Part shown: positions 62,111-64,000 of the stretch, piece by piece
Layout: each line of letters starts with the position of its first letter
Position numbering within the stretch: position 1 is the first letter of the stretch
Assembly: GCA_016801845.1 (NCBI GenBank)
Contig: CM028927.1
Location: 3,152,001 to 3,216,000, forward strand
DNA length: 64,000 nt
Direction of reading: 5' to 3'
Source: Polydactylus sextarius
Taxonomy: Eukaryota > Chordata > Actinopteri > Polynemidae
Translations under genes and position numbers: made by a program
Notes under the pieces: model-generated
Database searches by the model: none
Told to the model about the DNA's origin: nothing
What the model saw: only the letters and a program-made list of their open reading frames with translations

Positions 62111-62192
62111 AACAGGGGTAATTGAGCAGCACAATGTCGTCCAAGGCGATGTAGCCCTGTCGCTCCTCGGAAACCGTCGCTTCAAAGATGAC
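62111..62192 (-). CDS. ptpru: ptpru exon: C-terminal end of MAM domain
   Basis: 82 nt, entering in phase 0 and leaving in phase 1 (codons 1-27 plus one base). It encodes VIFEATVSEERQGYIALDDI and ends at NYPC, the characteristic MAM C-terminus with its closing cysteine. The acceptor reads ...CTCCACAG and the donor GTAAGT on the minus strand. By comparison with mammalian PTPRU this should be the fourth coding exon. The MAM domain mediates trans homophilic adhesion and cis dimer formation in this family. This is the most upstream exon I can find. Confidence 0.93.
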
Positions 62193-64000
62193 CTGTGGAG
62201 ACAATGGGTAATTTGAATGACTACAGAGCAATACAGCTGACTGACAAAGAAATTGACAGTGTAGGAAATTAAAGGGATGAAGGCTCAAAGACCTGTCGAG
62301 AACAGAAACACACAGATTTCTCCATAAATTCATTTAATATAGTAGATAAAACATGATAATACCATGAAAGCAGTAATCAGGCACGTGTCTGGTATTTTTT
62401 AATCAGTTTTGTTGTGTAGTATGTTTCAAACACAGGAATGTAATTATAGTTATTAACATAATCGTCTCTGAAACATCGGTGAGAGAATTACTCCGTCAGA
62501 ATTAAACACTAAACAACAAGCTCTACAGAGCCACTATTTTGTACTATGAGGTCATATAGATTGTTTGAGTGGAAATCACTAAGGAGGTTACCAGTTCCTG
62601 AACCAACAAAGAGAACTGGGACTAACTCTAGCTCACCGGCAGTACAGCTACTGAATGGAAGTTTAAAGCTGTTAAAGCTCATTGTGACAGAATGGTGACT
62701 TGTGATATTATGTTACACGTATAAAAACACTTGATTTATGTGTCTTCAGTGTAACAAGTAGTTATAAAACTCCTGTAACCTTCATCTACGACCTAATACC
62801 TAAATATCTGAAACTAAAAACCACGTACAGAACCATCTCTCAGAATAAGACAACATCCATGACAATATCTAAAAACCTTCACTCTGTACTACCATAAAAA
62901 TAGAAAAAAAAAGAGAAAGTCTTATATTAAATATCTTCAATAAAGGCAATATATCTTTGTTCTGCCTGGAAGATAGATTTCCTCTTACCTGTTGGAGCTT
63001 TTTTACTTTGGTTGTGATGGCAGACATTTCTGCTCATTTAGGATAATATTTCCCTCAATTTGTTGCTTTTTTTGTTGTTTTGAATTCTGTGCTTTTTGTA
63101 TAATACTTACATAATGTTTAGAAACATAATGCAGAGCTGAAATGAAGATCTTGAGTACTGCAAGTTGCACAGGTTGATCTATTAATCCAACATGTTACAT
63201 TTAAATTTATGCTGCCTGTTATGATCCATTATGGGATATGTTAAGTGTCATATAGGGGGCAATAACTTTTTATTAGGCCTATGGACGACAGTACAATGTA
63301 GCAGCCAATATATAGCATAAAATACTGCATGATCAGTTAGTGTTATTCATATGGACAGTTCTATGGGAGGCACATAACCTTTGTTATTATCTGTTTGTTT
63401 GTTTCTCTGCAGCACAACATGGTGAAAGTTTAATAATGACCTTATTCCTAGTGATGATGCCCGAACCAAGACTGGGTTAGATGCAGATACAACTGCAGAT
63501 CATTATTAAACTAAACAGTAACAATAACACATTGTAATGCAAATATACAAAGCTAAGAAACAGATGCTGAGTGGAAAGCTGAAAACTTGGTAGATAGGAA
63601 AGAAGAGGGAGTTTTTATCTTTTCTTGTAGGCATCACTTCCAATAATTTAGTTCAGAAAATGGCTGTTGAGACAATGACTTGCCTGGAAGTTAATATATA
63701 CAAAGGATTTTATCCACAGATGTAAATGTAAATTCTAGAAAACTCAATAATAAAATGCATTCAAATAATCCCTCAACATTTGAGGTTTGGGGAATATTTG
63801 TTTACTCTTATTGTAAATGTAGGATATTTGACTTGATGAAGCCATGGTGCATGAATAAATCCCTCTCTCCTACTCCACTGTCCCTTTCATCAATCCATAT
63901 GGCAGCTGCAGGAGTCCTTAAACACAGCTTAAATATTCACTCACTCATCTAAATGAGCCTGTAGCACGCAGAGCCTCAAAGTGAATCGGGAGGCCTCCCA
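62193..64000. other. ptpru upstream intron, right window edge
   Basis: 1808 nt, AT-rich. No earlier MAM exon could be found on the minus strand, and no promoter, CpG-rich segment or other gene is evident, so this is probably part of the preceding ptpru intron. Confidence 0.75.

Larger units (their letters stand above)
1..62192 (-). other. ptpru: ptpru gene (partial): type IIB receptor protein tyrosine phosphatase U
   Basis: Single gene spanning nearly the whole window on the minus strand. It encodes a type I membrane receptor of the MAM-Ig-FN3 phosphatase family (PTPRM/K/T/U), known for homophilic cell adhesion and association with catenin/cadherin junctions. Seen directly: 21 exons whose phases join to give 956 open codons, in the order MAM end, Ig, four FN3, transmembrane helix, juxtamembrane region, D1 phosphatase domain. 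The U paralog is chosen over M, K and T because of several stretches: FEATVSEERQGY in MAM, GDVEVNAGQNASFQC in Ig, PPTPIAPPQLLRAGPTYLI in the first FN3, PFTVGDN in the fourth, LLGGSP in the juxtamembrane region, and the WPE loop in D1. These agree with my memory of mammalian PTPRU. The 5' end (signal peptide, early MAM) and 3' end (D1 tail, D2, 3' UTR) are outside. Teleosts can carry duplicated copies; a and b cannot be told apart from here. Confidence 0.95.

Noticed and set aside
63940..64000. Possible earlier MAM exon at the right edge
   Set aside because: The minus-strand translation there shows no MAM motif and no convincing splice sites.

Overview
The window is vertebrate, almost certainly teleost fish, genomic DNA. 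It holds most of one large multi-exon gene read on the minus strand: the ray-finned fish ortholog of PTPRU (PCP-2), a type IIB (MAM-Ig-FN3) receptor-type protein tyrosine phosphatase. The teleost assignment rests on decayed transposons of kinds that are abundant in fish (a Tc1-like transposase relic, a TTAA-flanked piggyBac-like MITE, pieces of a fish non-LTR retrotransposon), on many microsatellites, and on intron sizes of about 0.35-7 kb.

Twenty-one coding exons were placed from right (62192) to left (base 1). Every internal exon is bounded by AG/GT on the minus strand. The reading phases join without a break, giving 2868 nt, or 956 uninterrupted codons. Codon numbers below count from the first codon visible. 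In order they encode the C-terminal end of the MAM domain (62.1 kb), the Ig domain (56.3 and 53.2 kb), four fibronectin III repeats (51.9-33.5 kb), a short membrane-proximal linker exon (30.1 kb), the transmembrane helix (24.9 kb), the juxtamembrane region (23.1-21.9 kb) and most of the first phosphatase domain, D1 (17.1 kb to base 1). The last exon is cut by the window edge 25 codons in, just past the D1 P-loop. The signal peptide, the first part of MAM, the promoter, the rest of D1 and all of D2 lie outside.

The most interesting biology is in D1. The human PTPRU D1 domain has been reported to be a pseudophosphatase. This fish copy shares its WPE (instead of WPD) loop and its lack of the KNRY phosphotyrosine-recognition motif. 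It carries a different P-loop change (HCSMGAGR, Met where Ala is nearly invariant). It also has a tandem NAGNAG acceptor at the juxtamembrane exon that could add or drop one arginine, and two cysteines in D1 that human PTPRU lacks.

All other sequence is intronic, or upstream intron at the right edge. I found no second protein gene on either strand, no recognisable RNA gene, and nothing resembling a bacterial or phage system. The introns carry transposon relics, simple repeats and a few candidate regulatory stretches. I did not find an obviously undescribed system; the unusual points are listed individually.
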